64,000 nucleotides of DNA from NCBI RefSeq assembly GCF_014641615.1, contig NZ_BMIB01000003.1, forward strand, positions 682,001 through 746,000, in the 5' to 3' direction. Each line of letters opens with the position of its first letter. The first letter of the stretch is position 1. Source of the DNA: Filimonas zeae. Its GTDB lineage: Bacteria; Bacteroidota; Bacteroidia; Chitinophagales; Chitinophagaceae. A model generated the notes under the pieces. That model was not told the DNA's origin, did no database searches, and was given only the letters and a program-made list of their open reading frames with translations. Of this stretch, positions 1 to 7,815 are shown in pieces. The translations under genes and the position numbers were made by a program.

Positions 1-944
1 TCCAGTTCCATTACCCGCTTTTCCAGCGCTTCCTGCTTTTTATGCTGCTCAATAATATAGAGCGTAAGTTCTTCAATCTTTTTAAGCAGCATGGCCTGAC
101 TTTCGCCCACCTCTATTCCCTCCTTTTTTACTTCTTCGGCAGAAGGAACTTCCGGCAGATGCTTGTTATGCTGAATATACTTTTCAACCTGCGGCAATGG
201 TTTTAACTGGTACGAAGAATCAAATACATAGTCTGACCATCCGAGTTGTGTAACACGAATCTTATGTGCCATGATAGCACCTTTTACTGATAGCTTTTCT
301 TTCGGGTCAGTTGTGCCTATACCTACGTTGCCATTAGAGATGTAATGGTTGCCTTCCCCTGTAATAGTAAGCAGCTTATTGGATGCAACCGGCAGGTCTG
401 ACAATTGAGGCGGGTTAAATGCAGGAGTGGTTGTACCCGTTGGTGCAGTGTTCACTTTTATCTGATTAAAGCTCACTAAAGGATCGGCGGGTGTTTGCAG
501 ATAGGTGATTTTAACCCTGCAGTTGCTGTAGTTGGCAACGTCGCAGTAAACAGGAAGTACACGGTTTACATAGCCTCCGTAGCTGGTAGATAAATCAGAA
601 GGGTTACCCAGTATAATACGGGCAGCCATAAAACCGGAGGTTTCAGTTAGCTTTAACTGAGGGGTTCCACTGTTGGCGCCGGTTCCATATCCTATTTCCA
701 CCAGATACCGGGCATAGGATGGTTGATAAAATTGTTGAAACAGTTCAACTACTATGCTACCTCCGTTTTGCCAGTGAAAAGAGTTGTAGCATACCGTGGC
801 TACTTCATAACGCATGGGCTGTGTGGCATTAGCTGCTAATAAGTCAGTTACAGAGGTTTTTACCCCGTTCTGGTCAATCGTAGTCTGGGCGGTTGATTGT
901 GCTGCCCATAACAACAGGCATAAAGAGAGCGTTTTTCTTTTCAT
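1..944 (-). CDS. Secreted tail-fibre-like surface protein (3' end beyond window)
   Basis: Reading the minus strand from the ATG at 944 gives an uninterrupted frame of about 314 codons that leaves the window, so the C-terminus is missing. It starts MKRKTLSLCLLLWAAQSTAQ, a signal peptide. The middle is beta-rich. Near residue 225 it carries NVGIGTTDPKEKLSVKG, the repeat-like motif common in Bacteroidota proteins that resemble phage tail fibres. The tail (DYVFDSSYQLKPLPQVEKYI, then HLPEVPSAEEV, then a coiled coil LLKKIEELTLYIIEQHKK) closely matches the tail of the protein at 24377-25696, so the two are paralogues with different heads. The coiled coil probably trimerises. Role unknown; surface adhesion or display is an inference. 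It follows the TonB receptor at 1092-3638 on the same strand but is separated from it by a terminator. Confidence 0.85.
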   Translation of the reverse strand, partial: MKRKTLSLCLLLWAAQSTAQTTIDQNGVKTSVTDLLAANATQPMRYEVATVCYNSFHWQNGGSIVVELFQQFYQPSYARYLVEIGYGTGANSGTPQLKLTETSGFMAARIILGNPSDLSTSYGGYVNRVLPVYCDVANYSNCRVKITYLQTPADPLVSFNQIKVNTAPTGTTTPAFNPPQLSDLPVASNKLLTITGEGNHYISNGNVGIGTTDPKEKLSVKGAIMAHKIRVTQLGWSDYVFDSSYQLKPLPQVEKYIQHNKHLPEVPSAEEVKKEGIEVGESQAMLLKKIEELTLYIIEQHKKQEALEKRVMEL

Positions 945-1026
945 TTCAAAGGTTTAAGAGTTATTATTTATTCTTCCATTGCAGGAATATCAATTGCCTC
1001 AAAGATGTTGAATTTGCCGGAGAAAT

Positions 1027-1065
1027 AAAAAAGGGCGCTTCCCTGTACAGAAAGCGCCCTTTTTT
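1027..1065 (-). terminator. Rho-independent terminator after TonB receptor
   Basis: Arms AAGGGCGCTT (1031-1040) and AAGCGCCCTT pair around a loop of about ten bases, with A and T runs outside both arms. It lies just after the receptor stop codon and before the next minus-strand gene. It could work in both directions. Confidence 0.8.
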
Positions 1066-1091
1066 GTGGCGATCAAAGGTAGCAAACCGTA

Positions 1092-3638
1092 TTATAAGGA
1101 GTACCGTAAGGTAATACCATACGTACGCTGATCGCCCAGTACGGCTGCATAATGCCCGGCATTGCCAGCTGCAGGCAGCAGTTGCTCGTAGTAATTCTTA
1201 TCCAGAATGTTACGGCCCCATACGAAAATGGTAAAGCCTTCATACGCCTTAAAGCCCAGTCTGGCATTCAGCAGCGCATAGCCATCTATGTTCAGGTAGG
1301 CAGAAGGTGAAGGACTGGAGGAAAATTCAGAACGGTAATAAGCATCTGCTCCCAGGAAAAAGCGGCCCGACTGGCCGAACAGCGATCCGGTTTTAGAAGT
1401 AAGTTCACCACCCAGCGAGCCTGCCCATTTGGAAATACCTGGCAGTCTGCCGCCCGATATATCTTTAAAGGCGCTGGGCGAGCCGGTTTCTTCCAGTGGT
1501 ACGGGTGCATTTTTAAACGATACATATTTGCCATCTGTATAGGCTACGGCGGTGTATATATTCACATAATCGCTCAGTCTGGCGTTCGCATCCAGTTCCA
1601 CACCCAGTACACGCACTTTTTCTGCATTGGCCAGGTAGCCGCGGTTTACGCCTACTTCGGCAGTTTGTACCTGCGTCTGGTAGTCTTTAATATCGGTATG
1701 GTGGAAGGTAAGGTTGGCGGTTATGTTTTCAGTGGGTGATGTTTTAATACCTACTTCTGCATGTTTTACATACTCGGGGTTAATACGGGCCAGCTCTGTC
1801 ATAACCTTTCCGCCGGAAGTAGGCAGACCACCCAGGTTTACGCCAATGGGTTTGTAGCTGGTGGAGTAAGTGGCAAAGGCATTCAGGTGTTTGCTGGCTT
1901 TATAGGCAAGCGTTAACTGACCAGAAAAATTGCTTTCGTCCACGTTGGTATTAAAGGCCTGGTTGCTATATACCTTGTTTTTAAGTGCCACCAGTTTGGG
2001 GTCGGTAGTTTGCAGGCCTCCGTAGGTTTGGCGGTTGTAATCCACTTCCTTTTTATCGTAGTTGTAACGGATGCCCGGCAACAGGTGTAACTTATCGGTA
2101 ATAGCCCAGTCTGCCTGCGCAAACACAGCACCACCAAAGGTTTTGAGTCTGGAATAGGTTTTAATGCCATAGCCGTCAAACAGTCCCGGTGTTTTCCATA
2201 ACGAAGTAGTATCATCCTGCGAAAAACGCCATTGGGCATTGCCGGATTCTTCCACATGGAAGGGATCTGTCAGCAAATCCTGGCTGATAGCGAAAGCACC
2301 TATTACACCACTTACGTTTTTAGATACATTACCTGCATAGCGCAGTTCCTGCGTCCATTGCTTGTGTTTGGAAGTGGCTTGTGATAGTGACAGTACTGCC
2401 AGGCCGGTAAAGTCGCGGTCGTTAGATGGGTCCCAGTTCCAGTAACGCCAGGCGGTAGTAGAGGTTAAGGTACCCTCTCCTATTTTGGCATCAATGTTCA
2501 GCGATACGCCACCCAGCTTGTTGCCGGAGCGCCAGGTGGTGTTATGGTCTACCAGGCGGTCAAAAGCATTCTCGCTGGGCAGTTTGTAATTCAGATCTGC
2601 AATAATCTGTCTGAACTGGCGGTAAGCTGCTCTTTTAGTAGGTACTATACCGGCTACCACCTGTGCATACCCTTCCGGACGTTGCTGAGAGGCATCGCCT
2701 GCCAGCGTAATTTTGATTTTATCTGTAGGGGTAAACAGTAACTGGCCACGTACCCCCAGGTTGTTCAGATCGTTGATATATTTCTGGCTGGCGGTATTAT
2801 AAATTACCCCATCACGCTGGGTACCGGAGAAGGATATTCTGCCTGCCAGTTTGCGGCTTAAAGGGCCTGTTACCGAAGCCTTGGCCTGTATAAACCCAAA
2901 GTTGCCATAGCTTAACTCGGCACTGGCACCGGATTTAAAGGAAGGCCCTTTGGTGGTAATGTTAAATGCACCTGCGGTAGTGTTTTTACCAAACAGCGTA
3001 CCCTGTGGGCCGCGCAATACCTCTATCTGTTCTATATCTATAAAGTCAAGCGTGGTAGCGGCAGGGCGCGCATAATACACACCATCCACATAAAAGCCTA
3101 CACCGGGGTCAATACCATCGTTGGTAAGGCCAAAGGTAGAACCCAGTCCGCGTATGTTTAATGTAGTGTTACGCGGGTTGGAAGAATACAGCTGTACGGT
3201 AGGTACCAGCTCTTTCAGGCGGTTTACGTTAAAAGCACCTGCATCTGCGGCCTGTGCCCCACCTACCACAGAAATAGGAATGGGTACGTCCTGTGCGGTT
3301 TCACTACGGCGGCGGGAGGTGATTACCACTTCTGTAAGCCGGTTATCATGTATCAGCGTAAACAAAGGGCTGGCCTGCGTGTTGGTAACAACGGCTTCCA
3401 GCTGTTTGTAGCCCACACTGCTGATGCGTAAAATATAAGGCGGTTCTTTGGCCGATGTAATACTGAACCTGCCGGTGCTGTCAGCCACGGCGTAGGTTTT
3501 AGATCCTTTAATTTGTACAGTGGCATTGGCAACCGGTTTTCCTTCTGCCGTTTTAACGGTTCCTGTAATCGTTTGCTGGGCAAAAGTTGTAGCTGTTGAT
3601 AGCAGCATAAGCATTACTAAATGTAATGTCCTTCTCAT
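1092..3638 (-). CDS. TonB-dependent outer-membrane receptor
   Basis: An 848-residue outer-membrane transporter of the family that imports bulky ligands using TonB energy. Residues 1-20 are a signal peptide ending TTFAQ. About 22-105 is a CarboxypepD_reg-like beta-sandwich (TITGTVKTAEGKPVANATV). About 110-225 is the plug, with LTEVVITSRRR, a divergent TonB box region, then VPTVQLYSSNPRNTTLNIRG and the IEVLRGPQGTLFGKNTTAG signature. The rest is a beta barrel ending in TYGITLRYSL with an aromatic residue near the end. The plug resembles the iron-complex or polyphenol receptors of proteobacteria more than SusC. No SusD partner follows, so a glycan role is less likely. Ligand unknown. A good promoter lies about 130 bases upstream. 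Confidence 0.92.
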   Translation of the reverse strand: MRRTLHLVMLMLLSTATTFAQQTITGTVKTAEGKPVANATVQIKGSKTYAVADSTGRFSITSAKEPPYILRISSVGYKQLEAVVTNTQASPLFTLIHDNRLTEVVITSRRRSETAQDVPIPISVVGGAQAADAGAFNVNRLKELVPTVQLYSSNPRNTTLNIRGLGSTFGLTNDGIDPGVGFYVDGVYYARPAATTLDFIDIEQIEVLRGPQGTLFGKNTTAGAFNITTKGPSFKSGASAELSYGNFGFIQAKASVTGPLSRKLAGRISFSGTQRDGVIYNTASQKYINDLNNLGVRGQLLFTPTDKIKITLAGDASQQRPEGYAQVVAGIVPTKRAAYRQFRQIIADLNYKLPSENAFDRLVDHNTTWRSGNKLGGVSLNIDAKIGEGTLTSTTAWRYWNWDPSNDRDFTGLAVLSLSQATSKHKQWTQELRYAGNVSKNVSGVIGAFAISQDLLTDPFHVEESGNAQWRFSQDDTTSLWKTPGLFDGYGIKTYSRLKTFGGAVFAQADWAITDKLHLLPGIRYNYDKKEVDYNRQTYGGLQTTDPKLVALKNKVYSNQAFNTNVDESNFSGQLTLAYKASKHLNAFATYSTSYKPIGVNLGGLPTSGGKVMTELARINPEYVKHAEVGIKTSPTENITANLTFHHTDIKDYQTQVQTAEVGVNRGYLANAEKVRVLGVELDANARLSDYVNIYTAVAYTDGKYVSFKNAPVPLEETGSPSAFKDISGGRLPGISKWAGSLGGELTSKTGSLFGQSGRFFLGADAYYRSEFSSSPSPSAYLNIDGYALLNARLGFKAYEGFTIFVWGRNILDKNYYEQLLPAAGNAGHYAAVLGDQRTYGITLRYSL

Positions 3639-3755
3639 AAGAATGTTTTTGATTGGTTTGGTGAACAGGTGATTTATAGAATCAACACACGGTTTTACAG
3701 CTGCAACAACAGCAGCAGATAAAAGAGCGGTATGTGTTGAGGTTGGAGATCATTA

Positions 3756-3774
3756 GTCTACTGTATGTGTAGAC
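3756..3774. promoter_or_regulatory. Inverted repeat at receptor transcription start (possible operator)
   Basis: GTCTAC at 3756-3761 and its exact complement GTAGAC at 3769-3774 are separated by seven bases. The right arm touches the -7 element, so a bound protein would cover the start of transcription. The regulator is unknown. Confidence 0.4.
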
Positions 3775-3803
3775 AAATATAGTTATCCTGTTGATAGTTC
3801 AAA
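3774..3803 (-). promoter_or_regulatory. Bacteroidota-type promoter for TonB receptor
   Basis: On the minus strand TTTG (3800-3803) is followed after 18 bases by TATATTTG (3774-3781). This fits the known Bacteroidota sigma-ABfr consensus TTTG, 17-23 bases, TAnnTTTG. The start of transcription should fall near 3768-3771. Confidence 0.65.
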
Positions 3804-4029
3804 AGAAATATGACGACTTTAGAAATAATAAGTTGTAATTTGCTGATAGATAGTGTACTAAGAATCCGGTAAATAATCTCCACCGGTATGTAAATAATTA
3901 CATTATCTTTAATATACCGTCAACCTATGAAAGGCAATCGTTCCTTTCCATTATCCAATATATTATGAGAATCCGTAACCGGTTAGCCGGACGATGATAG
4001 TTTTTTATTACTGTAAATATTGGAGCCTT

Positions 4030-4470
4030 ATGAACACGAATCATGCACAAACGGACGAATTGCTTGTTGAATCCGAAGCTGAATATTACGTTAAAAAGCA
4101 TTGGCGCTCAACGCCTGAAGACTTCTGCGTTTTTATTGTAATGCTATATGCCACCAATAATTACTCTTACCTGGCATTGAATCTCTCAGATCCTGCTAAT
4201 CAGGCCCATCGCAATGATGTTGAGAAGTACGCAGAAGTGTTTATGGAAATGTTTAAAGTGGATTTAAGTCCCTACGCCGGCTTTTCGGATGCGCTGGATA
4301 AATGCAGCTTCCGCGAAAGATTAATACAGGTGTGCGAATATCAGGTAAGTTTATCGGATGGAATTATAGAAACATCCATTCAGCCTAAACCTGGCGAAGC
4401 ACTTGTTTCCGACCTGTTGGAAACCATCCGGTGGTGGAGATTGCGTCTGGAATATTTATCAGATATGTAA
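4030..4470 (+). CDS. Hypothetical cytoplasmic protein, 146 residues
   Basis: Open frame starting MNTNHAQTDELLVESEAEYY. The ATG at 4030 is preferred to the upstream in-frame one at 3994 because the extra residues (MIVFYYCKYWSL) look like translated spacer and GGAG precedes 4030. No signal peptide. The sequence is acidic and largely helical, with aromatic patches (TPEDFCVFIVMLYATNNYSY) and a final ETIRWWRLRLEYLSDM. I do not recognise the family. The gene stands alone and ends just before a shared terminator. Confidence 0.7.
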   Translation: MNTNHAQTDELLVESEAEYYVKKHWRSTPEDFCVFIVMLYATNNYSYLALNLSDPANQAHRNDVEKYAEVFMEMFKVDLSPYAGFSDALDKCSFRERLIQVCEYQVSLSDGIIETSIQPKPGEALVSDLLETIRWWRLRLEYLSDM

Positions 4471-4480
4471 ATAGAAATAA

Positions 4481-4507
4481 AAAACCGGTGATATCACCGG
4501 TTTTTTT
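4481..4507. terminator. Bidirectional terminator (perfect palindrome)
   Basis: ACCGGTGATATCACCGGT is self-complementary, flanked by AAAA on the left and TTTTTTT on the right. It serves the plus gene ending at 4470 and the minus-strand pseudogene, whose stop codon lies inside it. Confidence 0.8.
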
Positions 4508-4893
4508 GTTTTAGATAAGCACGTTCTTCTTTGGTAAGTATACCTGCATACACTTTTTGAAATGCAGCTGCTATACCTGTAGCGGGAGTATCTGTGCTGG
4601 CAATAAAAGCTTCTATACCGTTTACAGTATCTTCTACTGCGTGCGTAAATCTTCATCATCCACAGGAAACCCCACATCGTACATGCCATGATCAAACCAA
4701 AGTGTGTCCTGCCCATTGGTTAAACCGCCTATATAACTGTCTGTACCTTTTTTTGTGAAATTTTCGCCCAGCCTGATGGAGTGGTTAACTGAAAACTGAC
4801 GAAATCGAGCGTTTTATCAGATGCTTCCGGGGCCTCGCAGGCTGCTACTGACAGTAGCAACAGAATAACGGGCAAGGTAATGAATGCTTTCAC
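4494..4893 (-). pseudogene. Lipoprotein gene broken by two frameshifts
   Basis: Reading the minus strand from GTG at 4891-4893 gives VKAFITLPVILLLLSVAACE, a lipoprotein signal peptide with lipobox SVAAC. The frame continues to TTPSGWAKISQKK and then hits a stop. Taking one extra A in an A7 run near 4747-4753 restores KGTDSYIGGLTNGQDTLWFD and more, up to DDEDLRTQ. A second one-base shift near 4635-4637 restores VEDTVNGIEAFIASTDTPA through to LTKEERAYLKQKNR and the stop at 4494. The string W..i..KGtDSYiGgl....tLwFDhG is typical of a common small Bacteroidota lipoprotein family of unknown function. Both lesions look like single-base losses. A sequencing error in the homopolymer could explain one of them. 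Confidence 0.75.
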
Positions 4894-4979
4894 GGTAATA
4901 TTTTAAAGGTGGGTAGTTAAAGGTAACAAAAATGCAGCGGGTAATAGTGTTGATTACTTAATTTACAAAACAAAACCCA

Positions 4980-5390
4980 ATGACCCGCTTTCGCCGCTTT
5001 TATATATGCGCCATTACCGTTGCACTGTGCGCTTCTGCCTGCAACACTTCTGCACAAAATAAACCCGCGCGAACTTCACAAACGGAGGCAGTTTTCCCGG
5101 GTGGTCAATTGGCTTTTCGCCGTTTTGCAGATACGATTATTGATACACTTATGAGAGTTGATATAGACAGTGTACCGCCAGAAGCTTTTCATTTTACAGC
5201 CAATGTTTCTGTGGACAGTTTGGGCGTTGTAACGGCTGTGGAAATTCAGGCTCCCATCAGAGAGGGGGTGAAAAAATATATAGCGGAGCTGTTTAAGAAA
5301 ACACCCCGATGGCAACCAGCCTTAGCCTATGGGAGGCCTGTTGCCAGTGTATGGAAATGGCACCCCAGGATTTGTTTTGCGGAAGAATAG
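4980..5390 (+). CDS. Lipoprotein with TonB C-terminal-like domain
   Basis: A 136-residue protein starting MTRFRRFYICAITVALCASAC; the cysteine at 21 is the likely lipidation site. The region from about 70 to 130 (VDSLGVVTAVEIQAPIREGV, then LFKKTPRWQPALAYGRPVASVWKW) fits the C-terminal domain of TonB-like proteins, where P.W.PA...G.PV is the characteristic stretch. There is no transmembrane anchor or proline-rich spacer, so it is not a complete energy-transducing TonB. Similar stand-alone domains in Bacteroidota have no settled role. It stands between the frameshifted pseudogene and the ADP-ribosylglycohydrolase gene. Confidence 0.75.
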   Translation: MTRFRRFYICAITVALCASACNTSAQNKPARTSQTEAVFPGGQLAFRRFADTIIDTLMRVDIDSVPPEAFHFTANVSVDSLGVVTAVEIQAPIREGVKKYIAELFKKTPRWQPALAYGRPVASVWKWHPRICFAEE

Positions 5391-5446
5391 TTTTTACTTT
5401 ATGAGTATTAATAATATTGATAAACTATTGGTTGGATAAATCTGAA

Positions 5447-6367
5447 ATGACTGCTATTACACCTATCAACCTTGCGGGTATATCTCTTACAGGTCTTTCT
5501 GTAGGCGATGCTTTGGGAGAAACCTTTTTTGGCCCCGAAGCAGAAATAAATGCCCGTATACAGGAAAGAAGATTGCAGCCAGGTGATTGGTTGTATACCG
5601 ATGATACCGTTATGGGTATTGGTATATACAATGTATTATCGGCCTATGGCCACATTGATCAGAATGCGCTGGCTAAGGAATTTGCAGATAATTATCTGCT
5701 GGATAACTACCGTGGTTATGGCGGTACCGCTCACTCTATTTTACGGGGTATTGCTGAAGGGCAGCATTGGAAGCAGGTAAGCAGCAATGTGTTTGATGGT
5801 ATGGGTTCTATGGGTAATGGAGCTGCTATGCGTTCGGGACTCATAGGGGCTTACTTTTATAACGATACCAGGCAGGTGATTGAGCAGGCCCGGCTGGCGG
5901 CTGAGGTTACGCATTATCATAGTGAGGCTGTTGCTGGTGCCATTAGTGTAGCGCTGGCTGCATGTATCTGTGCCAGGAAAGGTATTAATAGAGAGAGATT
6001 GCCACCGGCAACACTATATGATTTTGTAATAAGTCATACACCGGAAAGTGAGGTAAAGCGGCTGATAAAAAAAGCAGCTACCCTACCCGCGGATTACGAT
6101 ATCAGAACCATTGTTGCTGTTTTAGGAAACGGACTGCGATTGACAGCACAGGACACCGTTCCTTTTGCGATATGGTGTATAGCCAATAATTCAGGCTCTT
6201 ATTCCGAAGCTATCTGGAAGGGCATCAGTGGACTGGGCGACAGAGATACTATTGGTGCTATCATTGGCAGTGTTGTAGTGTTAAGTGCTGGTGCAGCAAC
6301 TATTCCGGAGCAATGGTTGCTACAGACAGAGAAGTTTGGTAGTTCCATTTTTTCAAAACAAAAGTGA
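5447..6367 (+). CDS. ADP-ribosylglycohydrolase family protein
   Basis: A 306-residue member of the DraG/ARH family, which removes ADP-ribose from proteins or small molecules using two divalent metals. Visible motifs are GDALGE (20-25), the metal-binding TDDT (51-54), GNGAAMR (123-129), HYHSEA (156-161) and the C-terminal GDRDTIGAIIG (264-274), whose acidic residues complete the metal site. All key residues are present, so it should be active. The ATG at 5447 is preferred to the TTG at 5417. No signal peptide, so cytoplasmic. No partner transferase lies nearby, so the substrate is unknown. Confidence 0.9.
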   Translation: MTAITPINLAGISLTGLSVGDALGETFFGPEAEINARIQERRLQPGDWLYTDDTVMGIGIYNVLSAYGHIDQNALAKEFADNYLLDNYRGYGGTAHSILRGIAEGQHWKQVSSNVFDGMGSMGNGAAMRSGLIGAYFYNDTRQVIEQARLAAEVTHYHSEAVAGAISVALAACICARKGINRERLPPATLYDFVISHTPESEVKRLIKKAATLPADYDIRTIVAVLGNGLRLTAQDTVPFAIWCIANNSGSYSEAIWKGISGLGDRDTIGAIIGSVVVLSAGAATIPEQWLLQTEKFGSSIFSKQK

Positions 6368-6436
6368 TCCGTAATGGAGAATATTGAAATGACTTACTAT
6401 ACCTCACTTTTACCGGATGAATGGTTCTAAAGAAAA

Positions 6437-6472
6437 AAGTGGATGCACCAGTTACCTGATTCATCCACCTTG
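6437..6472 (-). terminator. Terminator of PepSY-like gene
   Basis: Arms AAGTGGATG (6438-6446) and CATCCACCTT (6463-6472) form a stem with a 16-base loop. On the minus strand the stem is followed by a run of T, just after the stop at 6492. Confidence 0.7.
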
Positions 6473-6491
6473 TAGCTTTTGCCCGTGTATA

Positions 6492-6926
6492 TTATCTACC
6501 TGATTTCTTAAACACACTCACTTCTCCCCCAACACTCACCTGTGCAATTACTTTCTGGTTGCCATTTACCAGTGATACGTAATAGTTGGTGCCCTCGGTG
6601 CTGTGGTCCATTTCAATTACTTCTTTAGTGGTATAATCACTGAACTTTTCTGTAATGTAGCGTTGCGCGCGCAGCGGCAGGCTTTGAGTGCTTATTTCCC
6701 GGCTTATGGCTACCTGCTCACCTGATGTGTTATAAAAAGCCTGCATACGTGTACTGTCCGATACAAAGCTGATGCTCACCAGCTCTCCTGTTGTTTTGTA
6801 ATGTACGTTGGTGGCGCCTGGGTAAGCGGCTTTAAATAAGCTGGTTGCTTTATCGTTGTTGTCTGCTGCAAAGGCAGTGCTTGCTAAGGTAATTACGGTG
6901 ATGGCGGCGATGATGAACTTTTTCAT
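6492..6926 (-). CDS. Secreted PepSY-like small protein
   Basis: A 144-residue exported protein. The start MKKFIIAAITVITLASTAFA at 6926 begins a clear signal peptide, so the upstream in-frame start at 6983 is rejected. The mature part has the alternating pattern of the beta-lactamase-inhibitor-like PepSY fold (LFKAAYPGATNVHYKTTGE, then MQAFYNTSGEQVAISREIST) with a second weaker copy (YITEKFSDYTTKEVIEMDHS). Proteins of this kind are abundant in Chitinophagaceae and their role is unknown. It lies on the same strand as, and 0.9 kb downstream of, the membrane-bound winged-helix regulator at 7810-8694. The gap is filled by the 21/42-bp repeat region. Confidence 0.75.
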   Translation of the reverse strand: MKKFIIAAITVITLASTAFAADNNDKATSLFKAAYPGATNVHYKTTGELVSISFVSDSTRMQAFYNTSGEQVAISREISTQSLPLRAQRYITEKFSDYTTKEVIEMDHSTEGTNYYVSLVNGNQKVIAQVSVGGEVSVFKKSGR

Positions 6927-7153
6927 AATAGTAAGTTTAATGTTTTTGCGTTTATAGAATAGATAAGTCCAACGGAATGCCAATACGCCATGCCAGTGAT
7001 AAGTGATTGGTTGTCAGATGTAAGTATGGGGCCTTGTGAAGTGTACACTGTTCGTTAATGAACAGCTTCTGTGCGGTTGCGGTGCATGTTGCGTGTGTTT
7101 GGTATAAAGAACATTGGTGGCCGGTGAGCTTTTTTCATCACCTGATAGCTTTT
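6927..7153. other. Leader region of PepSY-like gene
   Basis: Non-coding stretch between the repeat array and the PepSY-like gene. From about 7060 it is rich in TGTGCGG/TGCGTGTG words like those of the 21-bp array, perhaps more decayed copies. I see no clear TAnnTTTG promoter here. Confidence 0.35.
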
Positions 7154-7573
7154 TCAGCCACCGGGAATACTTCCCCGATTGTTGAGGAAGATTATTCTGC
7201 GCCAGGAAAGTCAAACCCTGCTACCGGGGAATTTTCCCCGATTATTGAGGAAGTGTTTTCTGCGGCTGGGTAAACTTCCCTGATTACTGAGGAAGTGTTT
7301 TCTGCGACTGGGTAAACTTCCCCGATTACGGAGGAAGTGTTTTCTGTGGCCGGGCAGTCTTCCCCGATTAGCGGGGAAGTATTTTCTGCGACTGGGCAAA
7401 CTTCCCCGATTACGGAGGAAGTGTTTTCTGTGGCCGGGCAGTCTTCCCCGGTTAGCGGGGAAGTGTTTTCTTCGACCGGGTAAACTTCCCCGATTGTTGA
7501 GGAAGTATTTTCTATGGCCGGGCAGTCTTCCCCGATTGTTGAGGAAGTGTTTTCTGTGGCGGGATAGTTCTTT
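7154..7573. repeat. Tandem array of 42-bp units (about 9.5 copies)
   Basis: Units start at 7259, 7301, 7343, 7385, 7427, 7469 and 7511 with exact 42-base spacing, and a partial copy at 7553. Earlier, more diverged units start at 7154 and 7217, with an exact half unit of 21 bases at 7196-7216. Two versions alternate, beginning TCTGCGACTGGGTAAA and TCTGTGGCCGGGCAGT, giving an 84-bp higher-order repeat. Each unit holds an inverted repeat; at 7360-7378 it is TTCCCCGATTAGCGGGGAA, a seven-base-pair hairpin. Because 42 is divisible by three, frames on the minus strand stay open and encode 14-residue repeats (ENTSSVIGEVYPVA). These lack a credible start and I regard them as non-coding. Confidence 0.92.
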
Positions 7574-7585
7574 TCCGGCGGCAGG

Positions 7586-7815
7586 CAAGTGTGCAGCGAC
7601 AATTGTTACATGTGCGGGAAAAAAGCGCAGATGTACCCGAAAGCGTTGCACATCTGCGCGATTTATTATCAGATGTGCGGAGTAATATTTGACACGTTCG
7701 CAAAATAATATCAGGTGTGCTCAACAGTGATCACATCTGCCCGGTTTGTTGTCAGTTGCGCGTAGTTTGTTGGCACATGTGCGCGGAAAAATTTCAGAGG
7801 TGCCGGAAATTATTC
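7586..7815. repeat. Array of degenerate 21-bp repeats
   Basis: Repeats start at 7586, 7607, 7628, 7649, 7670, 7691, 7712, 7732, 7753, 7774 and 7795: every step is 21 bases except one of 20. Units open with CACATGTG, CAGATGTG, CACATCTG or similar, continue with a GCGCGG-like core and end AT-rich. The unit at 7774 shares 14 of 21 positions with the second half of the 42-bp unit (core GCGCGGAAAAATTT against GCGGGGAAGTGTTT). The two arrays therefore seem to descend from one 21-bp ancestor. Weaker traces of the period may extend back to about 7112. The last unit runs to the stop codon of the regulator gene. 21 bases is two turns of the DNA helix. Confidence 0.8.

Larger units (their letters stand above)
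3639..4029. other. 391-bp intergenic region between divergent genes
   Basis: AT-rich spacer between the receptor (minus) and the small hypothetical gene (plus). It holds the receptor promoter at 3774-3803 and an inverted repeat at 3756-3774. I see no further ORF or RNA gene in it. The long leader of the receptor, about 130 bases, has no structure I recognise. Confidence 0.5.

Noticed and set aside
6374..6430. 18-codon ORF MENIEMTYYTSLLPDEWF after the ADP-ribosylglycohydrolase
   Set aside because: Too short, with no supporting context.
7192..7651. Minus-strand ORFs of 136 and 146 residues with 14-residue repeats (ENTSSVIGEVYPVA and RKHFLSNQGSLPSR types)
   Set aside because: They exist because the repeat length, 42, is divisible by three, so several frames stay open at once. 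No signal, start context or family supports translation.
7154..7815. CRISPR array
   Set aside because: Units are contiguous, with no unique spacers between conserved repeats, and no cas genes are near.
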